From Candidatus Peregrinibacteria bacterium (GTDB lineage: Bacteria; Patescibacteriota; Gracilibacteria; UM-FILTER-43-11), in NCBI GenBank assembly GCA_016932505.1, contig JAFGCT010000023.1, positions 1 through 64,000 on the forward strand: DNA of 64,000 bases. The letters run 5' to 3'. Positions 8,189 to 16,935 of this stretch are shown piece by piece. Each line of letters starts with the position of its first letter. Position 1 is the first letter of the stretch. A program made the translations under genes and the position numbers. Under the pieces are notes generated by a model that saw only the letters and a list, made by a program, of their open reading frames with translations, was not told the DNA's origin and searched no databases.

Positions 8189-8878
8189 TTAATGATTATT
8201 CCTATCTCTATCCCACATCTGCGGGTTGTAATAAATATATTCTTGGATTTTGAGTAATTCTTTGTCATTGGTAATTATGTGGTCGTAAAATCGTGATTGC
8301 CATTGGAAGTTTGGGTATTTTTTATGTATTTCAAATACCGTTCGACCTTTAAACCAACGTATAATTTCACCCAATGACCCCTTGCCCATTGGATTATGAC
8401 ATCTTGTGACACCACCCGTAGAGACGCGATTAATCGCGTCTCTACGTTGGATTGACGATGATTGTGGTTTATCAATCGCCTCACCCCAATCACCCGCCCC
8501 CACGATGGATGTTATATCGTTTTGTGGTTTATCAATCGCCTCACCCCAATCACCCGTCCCCACGGTGGATGTTATATCGTTTTGTGGTTTATCAATTATT
8601 ATAATCCCATGAACATGGTTTGGCATTATCACCCATTCGTCCAATCGGACGTTTTTAAAATGATTTGGTATTTCCTGCCAATATTTTGTTGCGATACATC
8701 CAATTTCATTCAACCCCATAACAAAATTCCGCACTTCACCAAAATGATTCACCATTTTTTTGGTGCATATTGTTATAAAATACCAACCATCATTGGAATA
8801 ATCCCAATTCGGTAATCGGGTGGACTTGATACGGAATTTTTCTTTATACAAAATTTTATCTAATTCTTGTTTATACAT
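8189..8878 (-). CDS. REP-associated tyrosine transposase (RAYT) with in-frame REP and duplications
   Basis: This is an IS200-like single-strand transposase of the RAYT group. The N terminus has RLPNWDYSNDGWYFITICT. The HUH metal motif is MPNHVHGIIII, and the C-terminal part is FYDHIITNDKELLKIQEYIYYNPQMW, which includes the likely catalytic Tyr helix. At 229 residues it is longer than usual because of an insert after the HUH strand: two 20-codon tandem copies (DKPQNDIT...WGEAI), then a perfect 28-bp palindrome read as RRDAINRVST. After the insert it resumes with GSLGEIIRWFKGRTVF. The insert keeps the frame. The same palindrome interrupts a RAYT remnant at 53.2 kb at the equivalent site. The protein may be active if the loop tolerates the insert. 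Confidence 0.8.
   Translation of the reverse strand: MYKQELDKILYKEKFRIKSTRLPNWDYSNDGWYFITICTKKMVNHFGEVRNFVMGLNEIGCIATKYWQEIPNHFKNVRLDEWVIMPNHVHGIIIIDKPQNDITSTVGTGDWGEAIDKPQNDITSIVGAGDWGEAIDKPQSSSIQRRDAINRVSTGGVTRCHNPMGKGSLGEIIRWFKGRTVFEIHKKYPNFQWQSRFYDHIITNDKELLKIQEYIYYNPQMWDRDRNNH
8418..8445. repeat. REP-like perfect palindrome inside the RAYT gene
   Basis: A 28-bp perfect palindrome whose half is GTAGAGACGCGATT. It lies in frame within the RAYT coding sequence. The element at 53204-53231 differs by one base in each arm, and the two changes compensate. Confidence 0.9.
8464..8600. repeat. 60-bp direct tandem repeat (about 2.3 copies)
   Basis: The unit begins gtggtttatcaatcgcctca and recurs at about 8464, 8524 and 8584. 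The first two copies are nearly identical over 60 bp; the third is cut short. The period is 20 codons, so the RAYT frame is preserved. Confidence 0.9.
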
Positions 8879-8962
8879 AATAATTCATTTAAATACTACT
8901 TAAGATACACATCTTAATCAGCTTCCAATATATTGTCAAAAAAATAACCAAACCCCCACATA

Positions 8963-9005
8963 ACAAAAAACCCCTCTCTGCCCGCAGGCAGAAAGGGGTT
9001 TTCGT
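8963..9005. terminator. Bidirectional intrinsic terminator downstream of the S-layer gene
   Basis: AACCCCT(C/T)TCTGCC pairs with GGCAGAAAGGGGTT across a short CGC loop. On the minus strand it is followed by TTTTTTGTTA and on the plus strand by TTTTCGTTT. It lies about 55 bp after the stop of the large S-layer gene and would end its transcript. Confidence 0.85.
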
Positions 9006-9057
9006 TTGTAGTTAATTCTCAAATTAATCTACATAACAAATCACTTAGTGACTAATA

Positions 9058-12000
9058 TTAGTCAATTGAATGAGATGTTAATTCGCTTATCTTCAATAGG
9101 TAACCGTTAGCCCAATCAAGTGAGCTTGTATCGATTGTAGTGTTAACACCAGCTATTGTAGTGTAAGCTTTTACGTCAGCTGATCTATCAGACCAAACGA
9201 AATCAGCAGTTGGAGTAGTAGCATCAGCAAGATAGTCATCAGTAGCAACCATTAATGAGCCACTTGTACCACCAACTACAGTAGAGAAGATACCATTTCG
9301 GCTTTCTGTCATAGGAGTTGCATCATCGTCATCAGAAAGTCTGGTAACGATAGTTTCACCGTTAAGAATTGCACCAGTAATATCAGCGTCTAAGTAGAAA
9401 GTAGCACTTGAACCTGCGTCAATGATTTGTTCCTGAAGTAATGCAACGATTACATCAGCAGAACCATTACTCATAGCAGCATCACCCTCAGCTATACTAG
9501 CAGCACCATCTTCATAGATAGTAGCCTTAGCAGCTGTACCGGAAAGTTTAGTACTTCCTTTGTAGAACTTGAATTCATCCAATACACCACCAGCAGATGT
9601 CTCAGAAACATTGAATACCATACGACCTAAAGATATAGGACCGTTAGAATCTGCAGTAATTGTAACACCGAATAGTCTGTTATCTGTAGCAGATGGACTA
9701 GCATTAGTGTTCAAAGAACTAGCTTTTGTAATGATTGGTTTAGATTTGTGAACTACGAATGGATTTATAGAAGCAACACCATTAATCAAATCTGTAGCTA
9801 GAGCACTTTGTACTCCTGCAACAGTATTCATGTTGTTAGTTTCAGAAGAACTAGCACCTACAGCCTCGAAAGTACTGATAGTGTTAGAAATATTCTGTAA
9901 TCCAAGACGGATTGTAGTACCAGTAGCAGTTTCACCACCGGCAGTAACCATAGTGTTGATGTCTGCTTCTACTAAAAGAACAGCATCTTCACCAGCTGGA
10001 ACATAGAAGTCAAGATTAGAGAAAGTAGCAACGCCAGCATTCATAACTTTAGTAGCAGTCTGTGTGTAACCAGTTGCATCTGGATAAGAAATAGTAATTG
10101 ACTTAACAACTGGAGCAGCAGTAACGTTGTCTCCAAAGTCAGCACCGGTAACATCGTTAACGATAGTTAACTTGTTAACATTGTATCCTTCCTGTAATGC
10201 GCTGAATGTGTATTGAGCAATATCAGCACCATCAGAATTAGTTACCAAAATTTCAGAATCTTCACCATCAGATGAAACAGAAAGTGAACCGTTCTGAGCA
10301 ATTGTAGCTAAAGGTGTCTTAGTAGTAGTAGCATTAAGTGCACCACCAACTGGAGTAATTGTGTTTGCATCAGCATCTTCAGCAACCATTGTAGCTGGAT
10401 CCAAATCTACTGCAACATAAGAAACACCAGTCATAGTGTTAAGTAAAGCTACTTTAGCCACTAATGATTTAGTATCTCCTGCTTCAATAGTAAGATTTAA
10501 ATCGTCAAACTGAGAAGTGTATACACCTCCAGAAAGAGAAAGTCCTTTAGGACCTGCAATAACATCATCACCATCGTAAAGAGTTACAGATGAAACAACA
10601 GTATTAGCAGCAATATCACCACCAACAGTACCCCAAACATTTGTAGCACTATTTGCATAAACTTTAATGTTTAAACGTTTAACTGTAATATCACCTGCAT
10701 CACCTGCAGTCATAGCAAATCCAAGAGCTGGAACAGCTAGATCTCCTTTAACATAGTTGTAAGAAGTAGGAGTAGCAGATTTTGCAACAGTAAGACTGTT
10801 AGCAGCAACTGACATCCATTTTCCACCTAATGCACCAATTTCACTAGAAGCACCTACAACATCAGTTCTAGGAACATATTCGTTAGCAGCCATGTCTTTC
10901 ATGTAACTGTTTCCGGAAGCATCAGTAGAATCACCATAAGCAATGCTAGCTTTGATTCTGTAATTTGCAGGAAGGTCCTGGTGAAGATCAACTTCAACAG
11001 CTAAGTGACGAGTGTCACCACCTGTTAGTTCGTAGTCTTCAGAAAGAACTTTACTGTAAGAAGAAGTAGCACCAGCAGTTGCCAAATCAGCACCTGCATT
11101 AGCTGTAGTCAAAGGACCAGCCAAAGTAGAACCACTGTCTACGTCTACCAAACGTACGTTTTTAACGTAATCGTATGGATTAACTTCAGTGATAGTACCG
11201 TTAGCTGTTGGAGTACCATTAAGTGCCTGAACAGTGTATACACCAGCACCAACAACAACAGATATAATAGTGTATTCAGTACCTACAGAAGTAGGAACCT
11301 GAAGCATATCACCAACTGCCCAACTTGCAGAAGCAACACCTACATCGATAGAAGTAGCTGTACTAGCACCAGCGTTTTCAGTACCAGAAGTCATAGCGGC
11401 AGATAGATCTGGTCCAGTAGCGGCACCAAGAGTGTTCTGAACTTCAACCTTTAAGTATGTATCACGTACAGTCAAATCACGACCGGAAGTTAATCCGAAT
11501 GCAAGGATTTGGTTGTTTGTAGTGTTCTGAGCAATTTGAGCGGAAGCAGGGCTGTTGTCTACAACAGTAACTTCACCACCTTTAAGAGTTAAAGGAGTAG
11601 TTGAACCACTAGCGAAGTTATTAGTAACAACTCCACCGAAACCATATTGTTGGTCAACAACAACTAGGTCAGTGTTTTCATCAAGATAAAGTTGGATAGT
11701 ATCAGTAGTTCGTCCACCATCTATATCACAATGTACATAGAAAGTTTTAGATTGACCTTCTGGAATTATATAAGGTGTATCAAGAACGAATGATACACGA
11801 TCACCATCGAAACCGTCAGCAGTAGCAACTTCGTCTGCACTGCGTAGTAAACGGCAGTTAACCATTTTATCACTGTTTAATCCACCAGCCTGAGTAAGAG
11901 AAACTTTGTGAAGAGCGATATCGTTAGTAGAACCTGCAGTTACTTTGAAAGTAGCAATTTCTGCATCCATTTCACCAATTGAAGGCTGAGCTGGAGCAGA

Positions 12001-13191
12001 ACCTGGAGCTATAGTAACTGTGTTAACAGCTGTACCAGTAGCACCAATTGTGAAAGTATTTCCAGCAACTGGGAAGTCACCAGAAGTAGCCATAGCGTTT
12101 GAAGAAACATCAGCAGCAGAAGCTATATAGAAATAATGCTGGTTAGAAGCACCTGCAAAACCAGTGTTTACTAGATCACCAACAAGAGTTAGAGAAGTAG
12201 TAGTACCAGCTTCTACAAGTAGGCTGCTAAGAGCAAAAGTAGCAGTATTTGTATCGCTATTGATTGTGCGACCAGTAGTTAAACGTTTAGCACCATCATA
12301 TAGGTATAGAGCATCCCAATCTGAAGTTAAACCAACACCACCACGAGTAACAACGATTTCAGTAACGTTTACATCGTCATCAGCAGCAGTAATATCGATA
12401 GAAAGAAGATCTACAGAAGAAGCGTATTGAGGAAGAGTAGATGAAGCTGGAGTATCGTCGTTTAGAGATACTTCAAGATCACCTTCACTAGTTTCTTCAC
12501 CTTCACCTTCACCTTCACCTTCACCTTCACCTTCACCTTCTCCGGAAACTCTTTCAACTGGATTCTGAGAATTTACAACAAGTTTTGCAACCTGTGCACG
12601 AGTTACAGCATCAGCAGGACCGAATGAACCGTTTGCGTAACCATCAAGAATTGATTGGTTGTATGCAGTTACTACATAGTCGTAGTACCATGCACCGCTA
12701 GTTACATCAGCGAAAACTGAAGCTGGAGCAAGATCTGTAGGAACGCTGTATGCGTTTACAAGGATTTTAGTTGCAGCAGCACGGTTAACTGTATCTCCAG
12801 GTCCGAACATTCCTGTTAGGTTTCCTGAAGCATCAGTGTATCCGTTTACTATACCAAGTTGTACAGCAGCTTCAACATAATCGTAATACCATGCGTCAAC
12901 AGCAACATCATCGAAAGTTGGAGTAGCAGGAGCTTCGTATCCAGCTAGACCATCGATAGATGTGATTACGATTTTAACTAATTCAGCACGATTAAGTGCA
13001 TCGTTTGGACGATAGTTGTCACTGGCATCAATGACTCCATCATCTACGAGTTGTTCAACATAGTCGAAGTACCAAGCGTCTGTTGATACGTCGTTGAACG
13101 TCTGAGCAATAGCAACAGAAGCTGTAGATGCGAATAACGCAGTAGCAGCAACAGTAGCAAATGCTTTTTTGAATTTAAGAGCAATATCCAT
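9058..13191 (-). CDS. Large S-layer protein with three SLH domains
   Basis: At 1377 residues this is the largest gene here. After a signal peptide (ATALFASTASVAIAQ) come three SLH domains (about 30-75, 90-145, 155-210), with TFNDVSTDAWYFDYVEQL, TFDDVAVDAWYYDYVEAAV and VFADVTSGAWYYDYVVTA. SLH domains bind pyruvylated wall polymer. A Gly-Glu repeat linker (about 217-235), encoded by a 6-bp DNA repeat, leads to over 1100 residues of Thr/Ser/Ala-rich beta sequence typical of S-layer lattices. A region after the linker is clearly homologous to the smaller paralogue at 55-56.5 kb, including a conserved Cys pair (NCRLL and VHCDI). There is no sorting signal. A strong promoter, a long structured leader and a strong terminator suggest high expression. 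It is probably the main S-layer subunit. Confidence 0.85.
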   Translation of the reverse strand: MDIALKFKKAFATVAATALFASTASVAIAQTFNDVSTDAWYFDYVEQLVDDGVIDASDNYRPNDALNRAELVKIVITSIDGLAGYEAPATPTFDDVAVDAWYYDYVEAAVQLGIVNGYTDASGNLTGMFGPGDTVNRAAATKILVNAYSVPTDLAPASVFADVTSGAWYYDYVVTAYNQSILDGYANGSFGPADAVTRAQVAKLVVNSQNPVERVSGEGEGEGEGEGEGEGEETSEGDLEVSLNDDTPASSTLPQYASSVDLLSIDITAADDDVNVTEIVVTRGGVGLTSDWDALYLYDGAKRLTTGRTINSDTNTATFALSSLLVEAGTTTSLTLVGDLVNTGFAGASNQHYFYIASAADVSSNAMATSGDFPVAGNTFTIGATGTAVNTVTIAPGSAPAQPSIGEMDAEIATFKVTAGSTNDIALHKVSLTQAGGLNSDKMVNCRLLRSADEVATADGFDGDRVSFVLDTPYIIPEGQSKTFYVHCDIDGGRTTDTIQLYLDENTDLVVVDQQYGFGGVVTNNFASGSTTPLTLKGGEVTVVDNSPASAQIAQNTTNNQILAFGLTSGRDLTVRDTYLKVEVQNTLGAATGPDLSAAMTSGTENAGASTATSIDVGVASASWAVGDMLQVPTSVGTEYTIISVVVGAGVYTVQALNGTPTANGTITEVNPYDYVKNVRLVDVDSGSTLAGPLTTANAGADLATAGATSSYSKVLSEDYELTGGDTRHLAVEVDLHQDLPANYRIKASIAYGDSTDASGNSYMKDMAANEYVPRTDVVGASSEIGALGGKWMSVAANSLTVAKSATPTSYNYVKGDLAVPALGFAMTAGDAGDITVKRLNIKVYANSATNVWGTVGGDIAANTVVSSVTLYDGDDVIAGPKGLSLSGGVYTSQFDDLNLTIEAGDTKSLVAKVALLNTMTGVSYVAVDLDPATMVAEDADANTITPVGGALNATTTKTPLATIAQNGSLSVSSDGEDSEILVTNSDGADIAQYTFSALQEGYNVNKLTIVNDVTGADFGDNVTAAPVVKSITISYPDATGYTQTATKVMNAGVATFSNLDFYVPAGEDAVLLVEADINTMVTAGGETATGTTIRLGLQNISNTISTFEAVGASSSETNNMNTVAGVQSALATDLINGVASINPFVVHKSKPIITKASSLNTNASPSATDNRLFGVTITADSNGPISLGRMVFNVSETSAGGVLDEFKFYKGSTKLSGTAAKATIYEDGAASIAEGDAAMSNGSADVIVALLQEQIIDAGSSATFYLDADITGAILNGETIVTRLSDDDDATPMTESRNGIFSTVVGGTSGSLMVATDDYLADATTPTADFVWSDRSADVKAYTTIAGVNTTIDTSSLDWANGYLLKISELTSHSID

Positions 13192-13221
13192 AATTTGTAT
13201 GGGTATTAAGAAATAAAAAGT

Positions 13222-13425
13222 GCGCGAAGTAATTTAATATAGTAGGCTCGTTTTTTCCCGCTGAGCGGGATTAGCCTTAAATTCTTCGCAAAAATATAAT
13301 TAGGGAATCCGGGAACTGGAACCCTATCAATCCCGATTAACGGGATTGTAATTGTAGGGGCATTCATAGCCCCGTATTTAGTTTGTTTCGAGATAGACAT
13401 TAGATCCCGTGTCTACCTTCCCCCA
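13222..13425 (-). promoter_or_regulatory. Structured 5' leader of the S-layer gene
   Basis: Read on the minus strand, the 200 nt before the start form several hairpins. TAGACA pairs with TGTCTA, GGGGC with GCCCC, and CAATCCCG with CGGGATTG. A nested structure next to the gene has GCGAAG/CTTCGC, AATTTAA/TTAAATT, GGCT/AGCC and an inner TCCCGCT/AGCGGGA stem. Such leaders often stabilise abundant S-layer mRNAs (known for other S-layer genes; inference here). The ORF-track frame at 13206-13400 spans these palindromes and is probably not a gene. Confidence 0.55.
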
Positions 13426-13631
13426 TGTTGTTAATGAACAGCACGTCAATAGTTGATATGCAGACAGAATTATATATTTGTGATTTTAAATTTGTGATTT
13501 GTGATTTTTCCAACTCAATCACAATTCTCAAATCACAATTCTCAAATCACAATTCTCAAATAATATATAGTTTTGTCTGCAACTCAATGTTTGAAAGAAC
13601 AATTTTGGACAATAATCTCTATCGCTGTTAA

Positions 13632-14089
13632 GCCGGTCGCCAACCTGTCTTTTTGGACAGCACATCTGCATGAAGCACATATATCACTACCCCCGATTTA
13701 AGTAAAATAAATCAAGGGAATCGATATCAATTATTAATGGCTTGCTGTTAAACAAACCGGCGCTTTTTTGGACAACTGCGTTGAAGCAATCAGAGGTATT
13801 GTAATGAACAGTCGTTTTCGTGTCAAACTAAAGGAAATCCGATGTATTTATGACACTGTTTCCGTTAAGCGCTTTTTCTAGCCTAACTTTCAACCTCTAA
13901 AACTATATTATGGACATTTTGTTACACATTTTATGTTGCATAAATTTGTATATGTTGTACGGGTAGTCCTATCGCTAAGAATAAACAAAAAACGCCCCAT
14001 TTAAGACGCTATGTCAAATTAGTCAAAACATACTAGAAAACGTGTCATGTTGGACACAATATTTGTACAAGAAATTTTGTTTGAATTGT
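13632..14089. other. Gene-free region upstream of the S-layer gene with degenerate repeats
   Basis: No convincing ORF is present. A motif ending TTGGACA recurs at about 13605, 13654, 13770 and 14048. Two of these are embedded in a longer similar block (gctgttaa...ccgg...tttttggaca...tgaagca) about 120 bp apart. It also holds the S-layer promoter. I see no tRNA-like structure. Confidence 0.45.
13798..13826 (-). promoter_or_regulatory. Candidate S-layer gene promoter
   Basis: On the minus strand TTGACA is followed by a 17-nt spacer and TACAAT. A start near 13791 would give a leader of about 600 nt before the S-layer gene. No other gene on this strand lies between. Confidence 0.6.
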
Positions 14090-14242
14090 AACTTCTGTTT
14101 GAACTGTGATTTTTTATGATTTAACTTATTAATTTAAATAATTTTAATCCGATTATTAACTGAACATTACAATTTGGAATTTATGGATTGTTGATAATCA
14201 TAGATAGAATCATTCCAATCACATAAATCACAGTTCAGACAA
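14090..14242. repeat. Inverted-repeat element of the GTCTGAAC family
   Basis: A left end (tgtttgaactgtgattttttatgatt) and a right end (aatcacataaatcacagttc followed by agac) face each other about 150 bp apart, with AT-rich non-coding sequence between. The right end nearly matches the 56-bp repeat near 1.7 and 6.1 kb. It abuts the stop codon of the LOG-domain gene. Confidence 0.7.
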
Positions 14243-14247
14243 AAAAA

Positions 14248-16599
14248 TCACATACCTTCCATCACCTTCTCCTTATCAAACCACTTTGGCATAGGAAAAC
14301 CAGTTGTTTTATGAGTTGTAATGGCATTTTGAATAGATACTTCCACCTTATCTTTAGGTACTCCTACAGCCTTATAATAACCAGCTGGATCTTTAACAAA
14401 TTCTTCTATTATATCCCCTGCTGTATCGTATGAATCCACAAAATGACAGAAATTCTTGGCATAGGTTTGCATAAGCGTAATGTTCTCAATACCATTTTCT
14501 GCATCTTTAGCAGATATCTGGTGGGTATCAGAAAGTACTTCAATTAAGTGGTGAAGTTTTTCCCACATATGCTCACCACTATTAACTCCAAGCGGGTCAA
14601 CAAATATAATTGGAGTAGTAATATTTTTGTGAAGTTTCTGGGAGCAAAGTGATATAGCGGCTTCTTCAAGGGTACCGGCTCCACCAATATTGAATATTTT
14701 AAATGTAGATATATCATCCATTATCTTCTGGCGTGGTAAACGATCTGTATCACGAAAATCAACTATAGCAGGCGGTTTAAAATTAGCTTCCTGCATATCC
14801 TTTTGCTCTAAATCAATTCCTACACCCAATCTATAAACATCATTTTCTTCAGCTATTCTATCAGCGATATTCATAACACCAGGGCCTTTTCCATGAGTAA
14901 TTGCAAAACCTTCTCCAAATAAATTCTTCATACGCTTAATAAAAGAACCCAATTGCTCTTTCAGTAAGTTATCAAGTCCGTCAACATGAGAACCATAAAA
15001 AGCAATAACCGTATCAACTTTTTCCATTGCCTCTTTTGTTTCAGGTCGCACCCAAAACCCACGATAGAATTCACGTATATGTTTATCGATTTTTTCAGAA
15101 TCATCGCTTTCATCAAAAGTTTCATGCATTATCATGTGCATCTTTGCACCTCTTCTTTCCAAATTACGAAATAATTCGTATTGAGTACCGGTAAAGTTCA
15201 AATCGTTTCTAGAAACATCAATATTTAACTCAGATACTGTATCTTTTGGTAAACAAGAAGCAGGAAAAGCATCAGTTGGAATATTTAAATCATTAGCAAT
15301 AAACACAGCTACATCTTGCTTAAGTAACTCAGCCATTGTATCGGCAGGCGGAAAAGCACGTGAAAGCAATACCTTTCCTTCATTTTGTCTTCCTCCAACA
15401 AAATTCAAACCTTCTGTAAGCCATTGCAAATTTGCGTCCACATCACCATCAGAAACATAAAAACCTGGCTGTTCACTAACCACCCTTTCGGCAATTTTTA
15501 AAGTATGCGCATGCTGAAAAGCTGATAATTTTTGCCAAGGAATATCAGCCATTCTATCACCTGCTAAAATCTTTGCATAAATACCACCTTCTCTATATTT
15601 CGGTTCAATTCCATCAAGTACAGTTAGAATGCCATTTCCGCTTTCAAGTTGAGCAATATCACGAAAAGCTATTCCTGACTTAATTTTTGCTGGAATATTA
15701 AACTTTTCAGCTTTATCACGCTTATGTCTTGGTGTTGGATATATACGTATTCGTATTCTTAGGTCATTAGTATTAACAGGCTCAGTTCCTCTGTTGTATA
15801 TTTCCACCTGTCTCGGCACATGGATACCGGTAGTACGCATGCCATCTAAAATTTTTGCCGCCAAATGGATAGTAGTTGGGTCATTGGTTTCATTTTCAAT
15901 AACAGCCATATAATTACCCAAAGCAAATTTAATTGCTCCTACATAAAACTCACCACCTTTAATTTCATTGGTCTTATAAGGAACAGATGATTGAAGCCCA
16001 TCAAAAGCATGCTTACCAATTGTAAGCACCTTGCGCTGAACTTCTTCAAACTGAAAATTTTCTTCACAAAATAAGTACTGTAAATCTTCTAATGGAACAC
16101 TTATAAGCCCATCATCCGCAACTTCCGTACCTTCCGAAAGATACAAAAAACCGCCACCTTTAGCCCTTTGAATATCTTGAGCATTAAGCGAATATTCAGG
16201 ATCAGCCAAAATCATTCTACCAATTTCAGGAGGCCTAACCGAAGTTTCGCAAAGACTTTTCAAATTGGAAAGAAGCTCATCATTTTTTGCTCCTCTTAAA
16301 GAAGATAAAAGTATTGGTATCTTAATATCATTTCTGCCAATCTCAGGCGTTATACCTTCCTGCATTTCGATATTGAGTCCAACTCTGGAATGTCCACTCC
16401 TTCCAATTACATGTAACTTTCTTATGCGATCTCCTTTTAAATTATCATAAACCGCACCTCGAACAAAATCACTATTAGGCATAGCTAATTGCATAACAGC
16501 TTCAATAGAAGGTCTGACTAATTCAGCATGATTACTGAGCTCGCCCATATCCCTAAGCACTCCACCTGAAATCAGAATTGGCGATTCACGTAAGGGCAT
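14248..16599 (-). CDS. Large protein with C-terminal LOG/PpnN-like Rossmann domain
   Basis: The 783-residue product has a recognisable C-terminal third. VDTVIAFYGSHVDGLDNL, GFAITHGKGPGVMNIADRI and FKIFNIGGAGTLEEAAISL correspond to the LOG (lysine decarboxylase-like) Rossmann fold, where the usual motif is PGGxGTxxE. In PpnN and LOG enzymes this fold cleaves the N-glycosidic bond of nucleoside monophosphates. Here the first glycine motif reads GGAGTLEE with the Glu kept. The N-terminal 450 residues match no family I recognise. They contain a repeated SPILISGG/VLSRAFPP style of beta-alpha segment and may be a second domain. The stop is TGA, immediately followed by an inverted-repeat element. 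The substrate is unknown. Confidence 0.6.
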   Translation of the reverse strand: MPLRESPILISGGVLRDMGELSNHAELVRPSIEAVMQLAMPNSDFVRGAVYDNLKGDRIRKLHVIGRSGHSRVGLNIEMQEGITPEIGRNDIKIPILLSSLRGAKNDELLSNLKSLCETSVRPPEIGRMILADPEYSLNAQDIQRAKGGGFLYLSEGTEVADDGLISVPLEDLQYLFCEENFQFEEVQRKVLTIGKHAFDGLQSSVPYKTNEIKGGEFYVGAIKFALGNYMAVIENETNDPTTIHLAAKILDGMRTTGIHVPRQVEIYNRGTEPVNTNDLRIRIRIYPTPRHKRDKAEKFNIPAKIKSGIAFRDIAQLESGNGILTVLDGIEPKYREGGIYAKILAGDRMADIPWQKLSAFQHAHTLKIAERVVSEQPGFYVSDGDVDANLQWLTEGLNFVGGRQNEGKVLLSRAFPPADTMAELLKQDVAVFIANDLNIPTDAFPASCLPKDTVSELNIDVSRNDLNFTGTQYELFRNLERRGAKMHMIMHETFDESDDSEKIDKHIREFYRGFWVRPETKEAMEKVDTVIAFYGSHVDGLDNLLKEQLGSFIKRMKNLFGEGFAITHGKGPGVMNIADRIAEENDVYRLGVGIDLEQKDMQEANFKPPAIVDFRDTDRLPRQKIMDDISTFKIFNIGGAGTLEEAAISLCSQKLHKNITTPIIFVDPLGVNSGEHMWEKLHHLIEVLSDTHQISAKDAENGIENITLMQTYAKNFCHFVDSYDTAGDIIEEFVKDPAGYYKAVGVPKDKVEVSIQNAITTHKTTGFPMPKWFDKEKVMEGM

Positions 16600-16689
16600 A
16601 GCAGAAAATAATTAAATAAGGTTAATGAATATACTACTATTTTGGGATAAGGTCAATATATAGTTAATTATCAATAAAACACTTTTTAT

Positions 16690-16717
16690 TTGCATTTTTG
16701 GCTTACTTCCGTATAAT
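16690..16717 (+). promoter_or_regulatory. Promoter of the initiator tRNA
   Basis: TTGCAT, 16-nt spacer, TATAAT. The -10 box ends 6 bp before the tRNA 5' end, so transcription would start at or close to the mature end. Confidence 0.65.
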
Positions 16718-16723
16718 CCCTTT

Positions 16724-16798
16724 TGCGGGATAGAGCAGTGGCAGCTCGTCGGGCTCATAACCCGGAGGTCGTAGGTTCGAATCCTACTCCCGCAACCA
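16724..16798 (+). tRNA. Initiator tRNA-Met (CAT)
   Basis: The cloverleaf folds completely. The acceptor TGCGGGA/TCCCGCA is followed by discriminator A and an encoded CCA. The D stem is GAGC/GCTC, the T arm is GTAGG/CCTAC with loop TTCGAAT, and the anticodon loop is CTCATAA. The anticodon stem carries the three G-C pairs (GGG/CCC) diagnostic of initiator tRNA. Bacterial initiators usually have a mismatch at 1:72 (C-A); here position 1 is U opposite A, a weak pair that formyltransferase is known to tolerate. A promoter precedes it and a terminator follows. Confidence 0.95.
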
Positions 16799-16806
16799 AA
16801 ATAATA

Positions 16807-16829
16807 CTTCAGAGCACTGAGGTTTTTTT
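16807..16829 (+). terminator. Intrinsic terminator after the tRNA
   Basis: CTTCAG pairs with CTGAGG around a 4-nt loop and is followed by TTTTTTT. It lies 9 bp after the tRNA CCA, so the tRNA is probably a single-gene unit. Confidence 0.75.
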
Positions 16830-16935
16830 GTTAATTTAGCTACCATTAAAAAATCAATAACCCCTACGGAGAAAAAGCGACAGCCCCACGCGAAGCAGCC
16901 CCTCGACAACCCCACGCGAGGTAATCCGAGCAGAA

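Noticed and set aside
8275-8815. Overlapping ORFs at 8275, 8406 and 8462
   Set aside because: They are shadows of the RAYT gene and of its tandem duplication.
13206-13400. Minus-strand 64-residue ORF upstream of the S-layer gene
   Set aside because: The frame spans several palindromes of the leader and its composition follows the repeats.
13425-13631. Plus-strand 68-residue ORF
   Set aside because: It is made of tandem tttgtgattt repeats translated in frame.
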